Positions 11,069-21,606 of a stretch of 64,000 bases of DNA are shown here, piece after piece. The number at the start of each line of letters is the position of its first letter. The first letter of the stretch is position 1. A program made the translations under genes and the position numbers. The stretch comes from Globisporangium splendens (Eukaryota; Oomycota; Peronosporomycetes; Pythiales; Pythiaceae): the NCBI GenBank assembly GCA_006386115.1, contig VFIW01000140.1, positions 32,370 to 96,369 of the forward strand. The letters run 5' to 3'. The notes under the pieces were generated by a model. It did not search any database. It had not been told where the DNA came from and saw nothing but the letters and a program-made list of their open reading frames with translations.

Positions 11069-12455
11069 ATGGCGCCGACCGCAGGTAAATGACGCTCCGT
11101 AATGGCAGACAGTGGCTCTAGTTGTTGACGCGCATATCGCATTTGCATGTGTGTACTTGCGCAGGAACGCGATTGCGCTTCAAGCAGGCCAAGGCCAAGA
11201 AGCCGCACCATGCTACCAAGAAAATCCCGTCCTTGAAGAACCGCATCCGCGCACTCGACCGCTTCCTCAAGCGCGGCGTACGTAGCACTGCTTATGTATT
11301 GGTTCCACAGGATTGCTGTGTGCGTGTGTTTTGTTAATTGCGATTGATGTGCATATGATGCAGGGACTGGACGACGCCACGCGTGCCAGCAAACAGCGCG
11401 AGTTGAAGGAGTTGCAGGATGAGGTGCGTTGCACATGACAATTGTGCATTGTGTGCGCTTGAGTTAAACGAATGTGCTGCTTTGCTAACGTCTGCATTTG
11501 CTCTTCAATTGTGTATGCGCATTGATAGTTCAACAAGAAAGAAATGACCGAACAGGAAAAGCAAAATGCTGAAAAGTACAAAAAGGTGCGCACATTTTCA
11601 CAGTCGCCGCATTTGTTCGATAGCACAATGCCAGATCTTTGTGCATTATGCTGACGCGTATGTGTGTGGCCATGCAGCTTCGTTTCTTCGAGCGCGTAAA
11701 GCTCATGCGGAAGCTGAAGAAGGCCAAGTCGGCCACGGAAAAGGTGCGTGACGCGATGGCTTTGTGTGTTGTTCATTGCATACTCGAAACGATTGACGCA
11801 TGAATGCATTGGATTTGCGCATTGACCTCGTGACGCCACAGGCGACAGATAAGGCAGAGAAGAAGCAGTTGGAGCAGGAGTTCGAGCGCCACCGTCACGA
11901 CCTGATGTACATTTACTACTTCCCCAAGCTCGAGCAGTACATCTCGCTCTTCCCATCCACCGCGCACGACGAGGAGAAGCTGAAACGGTGCGTCTTACAC
12001 GACATTGCAACTTCCTAGTGATCTCTTCTAATGACGTTTTCTTGTGTGTATTTTCATATTCTCACTGCAGACAAGAAGGATTGCATGCGGCGGCGATCGC
12101 GCGTTTTGAAAAGGAGCAACCGACGGACGCGTTCCACCAGTTCTGCTACAACGACGGCAAGACGGAGGAAGGCTCGTCTAGCGCAGCGGCTGCCGGTAGT
12201 AGCAAGGAAGGCGCGAAGCACGTGTCGGCTGCGGACCTGCTGCTCAAGAAGCCGTCCAAGGCGGAGCAGAAGAAGAAGAGCAAGAAGCCGCAGAGCAAGA
12301 AGGACAAGGACGCCAAGGACAAGAAGAAGAAGGAGACCAAGGTGCTCGCGGACATCGACGACGACGAAAATATCGACATGGACGGCGGTGACAAGACTAA
12401 GGCGGCCGAGGACGACGACGGCGAGGAAGACGAGCACGACGATTTTTTCCTTTAA
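11069..12455 (+). CDS. EFG1: rRNA-processing protein EFG1 homologue
   Basis: EFG1 is a nucleolar factor of 18S rRNA maturation (40S pre-ribosome). Seven short exons join in phase: 11069-11084, 11165-11277, 11364-11423, 11529-11585, 11678-11743, 11842-11987 and 12071-12455 (280 residues). The family signature is clear: IPSLKNRIRALDRFLKR, then KYKKLRFFERVKLMRKLKKA across an exon junction, then YIYYFPKLEQYISLFP. The C-terminal third is a Lys-rich run followed by an acidic Asp/Glu tail ending HDDFFL, typical of nucleolar proteins. The first exon encodes only five residues plus one base (MAPTA). It converges on the AGC kinase gene, with 281 bp between the stops. Confidence 0.88.
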
Positions 12456-12736
12456 CTTCTTTATATTTGTCAGTAAAATCAATTCCAGTAGACCAAAAAC
12501 AACCAAAAGTTACCGCTTCCTCACCAGTTCTTCCTTTATGTCATTGCTGCTCACCTCCCTCTAGTGCCTCTTGCTGCCTTGCGGTTGATTGCCAGGATGA
12601 CAACGAGCTTCGATCGCTTCCACGCAGGCGAGGCTGGAAAATGCAAAGTACTGCTTGCGCCGTGCTTGCTTCGACAGCACAAACACATTCTACAATAATA
12701 GCAAAAAGATCTCCATCACAATATCTCGCGCACTTT

Positions 12737-15700
12737 CTAAATCAGAATTGACAGCGAAGACGAGTTCTCCACTTCGAGCAAGCGAGTGTCTGTGATCAGC
12801 TCCGCTTCTGTTCTGGAGGCTGCTGCGAGCGCGTTCATGTTTGTGTAGCTGAAGGATCGAAACGTCTCCGCCGAGTCCGCATCATGACTGTTGTCGTACA
12901 TTCCACTTGGAAACTTGAAATTGTTGTTCTCCCCGTACTCGGTCCCATCATTTTGCACTAGCGCATCACTGGAAAATAGGTTTGTAGGTTGGTCTACTTT
13001 CGCTCCTGCTCTGACCCCGCGATCGCCTCCCATTCCTCTCACACTATCACTTGCAGTATCGCTGGAGCTGCTGCTTCCAGACGATGCATTTCTGGTGTTC
13101 CTATCGCTCGCGAACAGGTCATCTTCAGAGGCAACCACCTTAACATTATCTGGAATACTGCTATCAACGGATTTCGCATCAAACTCGAACTCGCCATCGT
13201 CGATGAAAATGTCGGTCAGGTTTCTGTTGTTGAAGTAGCTCGTATCGTTTGGACCTTCAAGAGTTGGGACAAAAGGCGGAATCGACTCCAACAGCGTATC
13301 CCAGTCGATACCGTCGAAGAATCGATGCTTCGTGAGGCTCTCCCAGTTGAGGCGAAGCGCAGGATCAGGCTCCAAGAGCTTGCTGATCAAGTCCATCGCA
13401 TCGTCCGACAAACACTTCTCACCATCTGGCCACAGAATTTGCCGCTCCAAGATATTGTTGAAGATCGCTTCGACGGTATCATCGTTGAAAGGAGGAAACC
13501 CGACGAGCATTTCGTACATGATAATGCCGAGAGCCCAGTAATCGACTGGTGGTCCATGCTCTGCGCCGAGCACGATCTCGGGACTAAGGTAGTCAGGTGT
13601 GCCGCATCGACCGTACGTATGCGGGTGCGCCTGCTTTTTTTTATGCTTCGAGTTCCGCCTTGGAGGCTTGGACGCATCGAAGAAAGCCGAGATGTTCGCG
13701 TCGAGACCGAATTGCTCAGGCGACTCGCTCGTTTTCTCTCTCTCTGGATTGCCAGCTGCAGAGATGCCGTCTGCGAGAAACAGATCTCTGTCTCCAAAGA
13801 AGCCTTCGTCGACATCATGAGCCTCGGATTCGGAATCGCTTAAATTCACGGCTTCTTCCGATAAACCAAAGTCTGTGAGCTACGGAAAATCATCGCAAAA
13901 AGACACACACACACGCACACACGCATGATGCCAATGTACAGAAACTTATGAAGGCATCGCGGAGAGCGCTACCTTGATATGACCAGTCGAGGATATCAGG
14001 ATGTTGTCTGGCTTCAGATCTCTGTCAACGAGCAGACAGCAACATCACGTGCAGTACATAAAGCGTCACAACAGACACCGGACAGTACGCAGCAAAGTAG
14101 GCAACCCCAACCGACCTGTGGACGCATCCCTTGGAATGCAAGTGGTTCAGTGCCAGAGCAACTTCGGCAATATACACTCGCGCAACCTATAAAAGATGAT
14201 GCAAAAAACTGAGTCAGAACGGGGTCTGTCACACTTCCAGCAACGCAATACCGCACCTGCTCTTCCAGTTGCGCAATGCACTCGAGTAACGACATGAAGT
14301 CTCCACCCGGAAGGTATTCCATCACGAGATACAAATTTTGTCTGCGGCAGTAACAAGAAAATAGCATTAATCAAGCGTTGTGAACAACACGACAAAGCTT
14401 GGCGTTTTCACCGCACGTGACAGATTTACGTACTTGGTCTGGAATGTCCAAAACAGTTTGACAACAAATGGACTCTCGATATTCACCAAAATATCACGTT
14501 CGGTCTCAATATTTTCAATATGCTGCACATAAAACAAAGCGAAGTTCATAAAAATGGCAATTTTATCAAGTGCTGTGCCACGCTCAGCAAATAAAGAGCA
14601 AGCACTTGGACAACTACCTGTTTCTTTCGAAGCAAATGCTCCTTGGCGAGCACTTTGATCGCGTATTGATCACCCGTTGTCTTTTTCCGCGCCAAGTACA
14701 CTTCCCCAAAGGCGCCTTTCGAAATGGGTTTCACGATCTGGAAATCGCGGATCGACACGCGGCACGCTGAAGGTCGACGACGCGTCTTCGTCGTGCGAGG
14801 TGCGACGACGTTGTTTTCGTTTTCCTCTAGTGACTTGGTTCGGTGAAATGGCGTGCGCAGTCGATCCTGCGGCACCTCGGTGTGCAGCAGCATGACTTTT
14901 TGCGTCGCACGCATTTTGCTCATTTTCGCGTGGATGAGGTTTTGAATGTGCGTGCAGTATTTCAGCCCGCAGTCGACGGCAAAGCTCGAGGATTCTGGGG
15001 GTTCCTGCTGTCGTATTCGGTCGAGGATCTTGACAAGTCGCGAGCATAATGCAAAGGACTCGACGCTCGTCGCGTCACACGAAGAAGCCTGAGAATATAT
15101 AAAAGACCTTTACCAATCGTATGCACTGCAAAAACAGCACCAGGCAGAAAAAAACAAACCTACCTGGATCGCGATGACCCGCAGCGCGTTGTAAAAATGC
15201 AGGTCTTCCGGGTGGAAGTACGAGCGCAGCGAGTCGGCCTGCAAGTTCGTTTTGATCGACGTCGCCACTTTTGTCAGCGTGTTGTTAATTTGGTCCGCCT
15301 CCAGCTCAAAGCGCTTCGACATGACGCAGTAGTTCGTGTGCTCGTTTAGCTTGGTCGCGTCCACTTGACACTCGCAAAGCTTGCACACAACGGCCGGGAT
15401 TCCAGATCTGCGGAAGCGCACAGTGATCGGACGCTCCGAGTACTGCAGTAAATCTAAGATGTCTTCCGGAGGCACGCCGCCGAGTTCCTCGCCATTGATC
15501 GCGTCGACGATCAGGCCGCGCGTGATGGTTGCCATTGGCGGCAGCTGTATTATGTTGGCCAACCACGCACCTGGTGATGCCTGCACGCTCTTCACGACGA
15601 CCTCTTGCCGCGTCTCGTTCACTACAAACTCAATACCTAGGAATCCGTGGCCAAACTGCGCTTCAAACGTCTCGTGCGAGCGAGCGAATGGAAGCACTCT

Positions 15701-16303
15701 CTCGGGCAACGGCTCAATGGGGACGGACGAACTCTGTGGTGCCGATTGTGCCAGCGTGACAAGCTCCTCACTTGCAAATAGCGGTTGCTCCAGCCCTGGC
15801 GCCTGCCTTTCTATCTCATTTGATGAGCAGGTGCTCGAGCCGTGGCGGCGCCACTTGACGTGGTTCTTCTCCCACCGCTCCAGCACGCCGCCGAGCGCAC
15901 TGGACGATCCGTGCTGCAGCACGTTTCGCGAGAGCACGGCCGATCGGAAATCCTGCGGCGTGCCGCTGGGTGGGATGTTGAGACTGAACTGGCGCAGCAA
16001 CTTGCGCGGCGCAATCTCCAGCTTGAGCTCTTCCTGCAGCAGCTCCAGGACGCCGACGGCCATCGTCGTGCTCGCGCGGTGCTTCACCTGCGAGCTATTA
16101 CTACAAGTCATACCGTCCCTCCCGAGTGCAGCTGAGTCCAATTGCTCCGTCGCACTCGTCCTCTCGCTCGTGTTGTTGTTGTCGTTTTCGTCCGCAGTGG
16201 TCTGTTGGATCCGCATGGCCGCCAGACCAGCAGTCTCGTCACCTTCGCTCTCGTCCTGCTGCTGCGTGCGCTGGTCGCTCTCTTCTTCGTCCTCCAGCGG
16301 CAT
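12737..16303 (-). CDS. IREH/Rim15-type AGC protein kinase with N-terminal PDZ and zinc-finger domains
   Basis: Seven exons: 15164-16303, 14618-15088, 14434-14522, 14257-14341, 14116-14186, 13973-14021 and 12737-13879, all in phase, about 1015 residues. A longer frame runs to 16372 but only from TTG, so I use the ATG at 16303 ([11 protein letters not shown]). A PDZ domain lies at about 218-297 (FLGIEF to ITVRFRR). A C2H2-like finger follows (CKLCECQV then EHTNYC), as in plant IREH1. The kinase domain spans about 490-830: glycine loop [19 protein letters not shown] lysine, HRDLKPDN, LTDFGLS, and activation segment [10 protein letters not shown]. An insert of about 90 residues, Ser/Asp/Glu-rich, separates DFG from GTPDY, the hallmark of the Greatwall/MAST/Rim15 group. 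The C-terminal tail is Ser-rich. A role in nutrient or cell-cycle signalling is inferred from the family only. Confidence 0.88.
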
Positions 16304-17867
16304 CTTCAAGTGCGATGTCGCGGTCCTTGAGGCTGCTCCGGAGATCTGCGTGGTCGGGTGCAAATTCAGCAATGAGGAGCAATGTGTGCGGGCGGGCGTG
16401 ACTAGTTATATGCGCAACGCAAGAGTGATTGTTTGCTGCAACCCTTCAAAGTGCAAGCTACTTGTTGTAAAAAAGCGTATGCGCGCAGTTGCAGACTTGC
16501 TGGAGCGTTTGCAAGTCTGCAAGTTGCTGCTGTCGAGGCGGGTGCTGGTTGCCGTTTGCTGCCAATTGCGTATTGGGTGACGACGCTCTCGTGCTGTGTG
16601 CGAGACGTGCAGCGCACGCTGCACAAAGAGTTGGATCTCTCTGTGTATGTCTTCCGCGTGCGTTCCTTCGCTGTGCTTTTTTATAGGCAGAGAAGGGAGG
16701 GAGGATTCGCTAGTGACGGTTTCGTTGCGATCGTGGTTTTTTTCTTCGATCTTTTATGAGTGCGCTTGGCTTGATGATTTTGCACCTATACTTTGTTCAA
16801 GTGTGAGTGGAGGTGCTGAAAGGAAAATTGGATGGTTTGACCAACAAGAGGAACAAACTCACTTGCACACAGCAACAGCGATGCCAGTCGAATCGGGTAA
16901 ATTCATTGCAAAAGAGCCTCAGCATGTGCGATTGCATGCAATTAAAGTGGTGCGCATGGATGATACAATTTTGTACGTTGTTTTTTATAACTCGAGCTGA
17001 CTCAGTTGGAAGCGAGTGCATTCAAGAGTTACCGTTAACAACGAAACACAACACGTGCAAACGTCATTAGCGAGTGCAATTGCTCACTTTAACAAATCTC
17101 GGACTCGCACACTCGGAGGAACAACTTTAAAGTTTGCAGGAGCTGCACAAGCACGCCGCGAAGTGTTGGATACTTTATTAAGCTGTACCTGTTCAACACT
17201 CCAGGTCGCCGCGCTAGGATATGTTTTTAAGCCAGATCCGTCCGTTCAACACTTCAATATGACGATCACACTGCAACCTTTTTGCCACATGCAGCACAGC
17301 AACGGCAGCTTTCGTCACAATCCAACGCATGTTGATGCCCTAGATGGATACGCACACGTACAAACAAACAACAGCAGCAGCGGACGCCGCGACTGCTGCG
17401 GAGGTTTCATTCGCACGAGGGAGGGAAGGAGGCTTCATAACTGGATGAGTCACGTGAGGACAGGCTCTGGTGTGAGGCAGGACCTCTTCGTTCAGGAAGG
17501 AGGACCGTGTCTTGTCTCTCGGAATCAAAGAATACACAAATGCAGCACAAACACAAAGCGCAAACAAACAAAAAAGTTGATTGCTGTGCAAACGCGTGGC
17601 TTTGTTTGACTAGTTGTGGTACGACATTGCTGCATTTTCTTTCGCGCCACGAACACACAAGCAAGCCACAGCTTACAGAACCATACACACACACACAGAT
17701 TTGTTTAACTCCATTCCGACTCAGCATCATTGATGAGAGAGAGATTAGAAGATCGCGTGCGGATAGAAACGCGGGTGATTCGGCAACTTTTCATCCCTTT
17801 CGAAGTCCACTGACGCCACGTGTGCAGGTGCATGTTGCCCTTTGCGTGCTTTCTTGTCGTCAACACT
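16304..17867. other. Region upstream of the kinase gene, no gene recognised
   Basis: This 1.56 kb stretch lies between the kinase start and the first retrotransposon LTR. It contains short CA-rich runs (about 17690) and A/C-rich low-complexity sequence around 17520-17600. The longest open frame (17016-17609, plus) has no domain, no start context and low-complexity composition, so I do not call it. The kinase promoter and 5' leader should be here. Confidence 0.5.
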
Positions 17868-18297
17868 TGTTGAGATTTTTCCCTGTTCGTATTTCTGACG
17901 GACTAGTGGGGTCAACTCACTTCGTTCGCTCCCAGTTCAATGCTTGGCCAAAATACCAATTTAGCTGAAACTGCTTGCTGCTGTTTTATAACGAATTGCG
18001 CTTGTTTTGCAAATTGCGAAGTGAGTTTATTTATCATGTCTTAATGCTGCGAGCCGTCGTCTGCATTCTCCTTGAGGCTCGCTTCTCCTGCTGCTCTGGG
18101 CTACCCTGTGGTGGCCCAGATGTTCATCATTTCAGTTGTTCTTTGTTTTCTTTTGTGCGTACTTTTCTTCCTACATGTGCAGTGGTTCTTCCTATAAACG
18201 TAATTCTCCTACCTCATTTGCAGATATCACTTTCCTTCTATGCAGGGGGTTCCAGGAAAGTCAAGAAATTGCCGGAGTCTGGCAGGATATCTCAACA
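17868..18297 (-). repeat. Gypsy-3 3' LTR
   Basis: A 430-bp LTR bounded by the inverted ends TGTTGAGAT and ATCTCAACA. The next bases on the element side (18298-18310) read as a polypurine tract on the minus strand (GTCTTGGGGGCAA), as expected immediately upstream of a 3' LTR. It marks the sharp left edge of the transposon block. No partner LTR remains, because the element's 5' part is lost. Confidence 0.75.
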
Positions 18298-18325
18298 TTG
18301 CCCCCAAGACTTCGGTATTTTTTGT

Positions 18326-20655
18326 TCAGTGATTCTTTGAGCTCTTCGTTCGAGATACATTCAAGTGACTTTCGGGTAACATTCGGCAACTCAAACGGGT
18401 CAGCGTTGTATTGCCCCCGAACCCTTGTGTCACGTCACATGTGTACCCATCCGGACTCAACAGGGTCAAGTTGTACCCATCTCCCGAAAGGTCTTCATAT
18501 CTTGGTCCCCTGGCTTCGGGTTGGACTTAGATAAACTGCTGCAGTTCTACCGCGTCACGCTCCTCAACATACTTGGCCACTAAAGCTGGAACATCACGGA
18601 ATATCGATTCCAGCGGCTCCCACGAATTTTCGGCGTCTTGTAGGCCACGCCAAGCAACACAGAGCTCCCACTCGTTGGATGATCGGTTTAAACGGTGGTC
18701 CACTATCGCCCTGACTTCTAGCACAATGCCTTGGATTGCAACATGCTCACGCAATTCTGCGCTAACATTGAGGTCTCCTTCGCGGTAGTACTTCAACCGT
18801 GATCCATGCACATCGTACTTGGCACCTGTGAGCAGATGCTCGATGACAAACGAGTGAAAGAGCGCCTCAACGACCCGAAACGGACCGATCCAGCAGGCAA
18901 GAAGCTTGTTCCCGCGGAATCGTTTGTCTACCCTCGACCAGAGCACGAAATCGCCTACTTCAAAGTTGCATTCACCTCCTTTCGAGCGAGCTATAGCGGC
19001 GAGCCTGTTCTTCTCACGCTTGTCCACCACCACAGTGTGCATCGCGTGGAGGCTTGCACGTAGCGTTTCCACTGCCCCTTGGACATCTTCCGACAGCAGA
19101 GGGATCTCCCTCGGAATCTTGTCCTCTGGGCATACTACTGCATTGAGTCGCGAAGCTGCCGGGAGCCCTGTGAAAAGCTCAATCGGCGCGCAGTTTCCAA
19201 GTGAGGCTGCCGGGCTGTGGTTCAAATTTGCTTGTATCATTGGCAGCAGGTAGAACCAGTTGCGTGTATCGTACTGTAGCTCGAGCAGCATCACACGCAG
19301 AACTTGTAGTATATCGCGATTCACCCGCTCCACTGTTCCATTGATCCAGGGCGTGTACACCGGCACGAACTCGTGGTTGACTCGGAAGCGCTGAGACAGC
19401 TCTTCCATCAGTTGGTTTTTGAAATGGGAACCGTTGTCGGACATCCACATCCCTGGCATTCCAAATCTTTTGTACCAGTCCAGAACAGCTTCTGCAGCCG
19501 TCAAACTGGAGGCGGAGTCGGCAGGTATCGGCTCACAATAATGAGTAAGTTCGTCCTTCAGAACTAGGACGTACTTCGCAACGCCGTAGCTTTCGCCCAG
19601 GTACATGAAATCCATATGAAGACACTCATTACGTCGCGTCACCACTCTGGAAACCGGCCATCTTCTTTGGATTAGAGTCCCTCCCTTCACGTGCTTACAG
19701 AGCAGGCAGGCGTTGACGGATCTGTTGACCATACTGCGAGATTCACCCAAAGAGAAATGCCTTTGTAGTTCCTCCAGCATCACGTTACCTCCGCGGTGGC
19801 CTTCAACCCCGCAGTGAGCAACTATACATAGACGCTGGATCAGCTCTCTTGCTCGCTTGGGCACCCACACTTTTCCTTCGACTCTCACGACGCCATTGAC
19901 TAAAACTCCATTCTCTGGCATGCCAACCAGATACTGCTTCTGGGCGGCGACAATTGTGTCCTGATTTGGCCACTTGAAGTTTTCGTCCTGTAGTGGTCGC
20001 AGCTCCGATACTGTGTTCTCGGTTGTAGAAGCTGTCTCTACTTTGGCTGCTGCAAACTCTGAATGGTGCCCAACTACAACTGCAGTGGACCGAGTTGTTA
20101 CCCTCTTTGTTGCCATTGTCGGCTCAGGAGCAGCAGGTTGGCCCCATCGAGACACAATGTCAGCCCACAAATTGCTTTCTCCATCGATGTGGTGAATTAC
20201 ATATCTGTAACCCACCAACTAACTTCAAAGCCCACCGCTGTAGCTTGCCTTTAACGTGTTGCTTCATCTCCTTGCTGGGCGAAAATATCTGGATTAGATT
20301 TGAGTGATCACAGTAGGTGTGAAACCCTTTTTCTCGTTCCAGCATGTAATCCAGATCGTCACACGCCTTCACAATTGGATAGCCCTCTTTTTCAGTCACT
20401 GACCAATTTAGCTGCGAGTTCTTGAGCAATCCGCCTCTGCAGATCAAAAGCTCGTGGTTCTGTTCGTGCACAGGAAGGTCGTCCGTCCAGGTGCGCACCT
20501 GCGTCACCACCACCGCCCAGCCATTCATGGATGCATCGGTAAACATGCACACAGTTGCTCCATTGTCAGGGAAAATGAGCTTGCTTGACCTCTCGATCAT
20601 ATTCAGTACGGCTTGGAATGCGGCAGCTTCCTCGTCATTCCATCTCAGCTGGGCT
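18326..20655 (-). pseudogene. Gypsy-3 pol remnant: RNase H, integrase, chromodomain
   Basis: The frame begins abruptly at 20655, where a Gypsy-1 LTR abuts it, inside the RNase H region (CMFTDASMNGWAVVV, then WSVTEKEGYPIVKACDDL). A one-base shift near 20212 (around LKLVGYRYVIHHIDGESN) passes it to the frame ending at TAA 18527. That part carries an integrase zinc-binding region, the catalytic core (HMDFMYLGES, WMSDNGSHFKNQ, PWINGTVERVNRD) and a chromodomain (ELCVAWRGLQDAENSWEPLES). After the TAA the same frame stays open 66 more codons to 18326, followed by the polypurine tract. RT, protease and gag are missing. It differs clearly from the Gypsy-1 and Gypsy-2 families in this window. Confidence 0.85.
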
Positions 20656-20895
20656 TGTAATGGGCTAAGGCTGCCATTACATGCAAGGTGGCTCTTTGTG
20701 TGTGTCACACACCACCTTGTGGAAGTGCATTGTGGGTGCGAAGATATTGGGTGAAACACATAAAAGTGATCCCCACATGCACAGGTGACGTCATCGTCTG
20801 ACGTCAGAGCAATCCGTGTCTGAGTTGAGTGTTGGTCGCTCGCAATCATTGAGATTCGGCGTGATTACGCACAACAGTACTCTAGACACGTGAGT
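20656..20895 (+). repeat. 5' part of a Gypsy-1 LTR, split by Gypsy-2
   Basis: These bases match the first 240 bp of the Gypsy-1 LTR at 56628-57234, starting TGTAATGGGCTAAGG. They contain the paired TGACGTCA sites at 20786-20793 and 20799-20806. The match stops after CACGTGAGT, where the Gypsy-2 LTR begins. A 3' part of a similar LTR resumes at 29503 after the element, but about 29 bases are missing and there is no target duplication. Confidence 0.8.
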
Positions 20896-21442
20896 TGTAA
20901 CCGGACACTTCCGAGTTACGCAGCACGGTACGTGTGTGAGGAAGCGTGTGCACGACTTCTCTCAAGGACTCTGTTCCAAGAGCTGTTGCCTGCTTCCTGC
21001 AGTGCAACGATCGGTTACCTATAGATCTCTATAGAGTAACCGTCAATAACTAAAGACTTAGTCAGAGGTAAAAATGGAACTGTTTATTTGTTGGGGGTTG
21101 CCCTCTGCAGGACACCCTGAGTTATCTTTAGTTCACTATCTAGCATAGTGAACTTCCGCTTATTTCAATGTGGACATAAGTGAATGGCTCTGAATTGCCG
21201 TGTTATTCAATTGGTCTAAAAGCATATAGTTTTAGCCTATGAGAGTCGTGTCTGTGACCGGCCTCTAATCAGAGTAGCTTGGCTACCTTTGTGGTTCGAG
21301 TAAGTGCGGCGAACCTAATGATCGGCTGCTTTGGTGTTTCTCGTAGCTAAGTACGGAAACTTTAGTTGCATGCGGACTTAGTCCAATGCCAACAGATTGA
21401 GCTAAGTTGCTGCGGTGCAACTTAGCGTGTGACCCCGTTACA
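20896..21442 (-). repeat. Gypsy-2 copy 1, 3' LTR
   Basis: A 547-bp LTR with ends TGTAAC and GTTACA. It is the partner of 28954-29502, with single-base differences scattered along it (for example an A lost in the AAAAA run and a G lost near AATGATCGG). It also matches 46464-47010. Confidence 0.85.
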
Positions 21443-21606
21443 CCACCCCCACCTAAAGTGCGAAACACGGGAGTGGTTTCGAAAGAGTGGTGGCCACGCT
21501 ACGACGCACGAAGTCGTGGTCAGAATTCTTCGGGAGAGGCACTGCGAACACGCGTGCAAATCTCTCCGAAAAGCATCGCAACATCACAAGTGTGAACGCA
21601 CACGTG

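Noticed and set aside
17016..17609. 197-codon plus-strand frame near the transposon border
   Set aside because: No recognisable domain, low-complexity C-terminus over an A/C-rich tract, no start context; not supportable as a gene.
20656..20895. TIR-bearing DNA transposon suggested by the TGTAATGG/CCATTACA inverted repeats
   Set aside because: The sequence is the 5' end of a 607-bp Gypsy-1 LTR that recurs beside gag and pol with primer site and polypurine tract.
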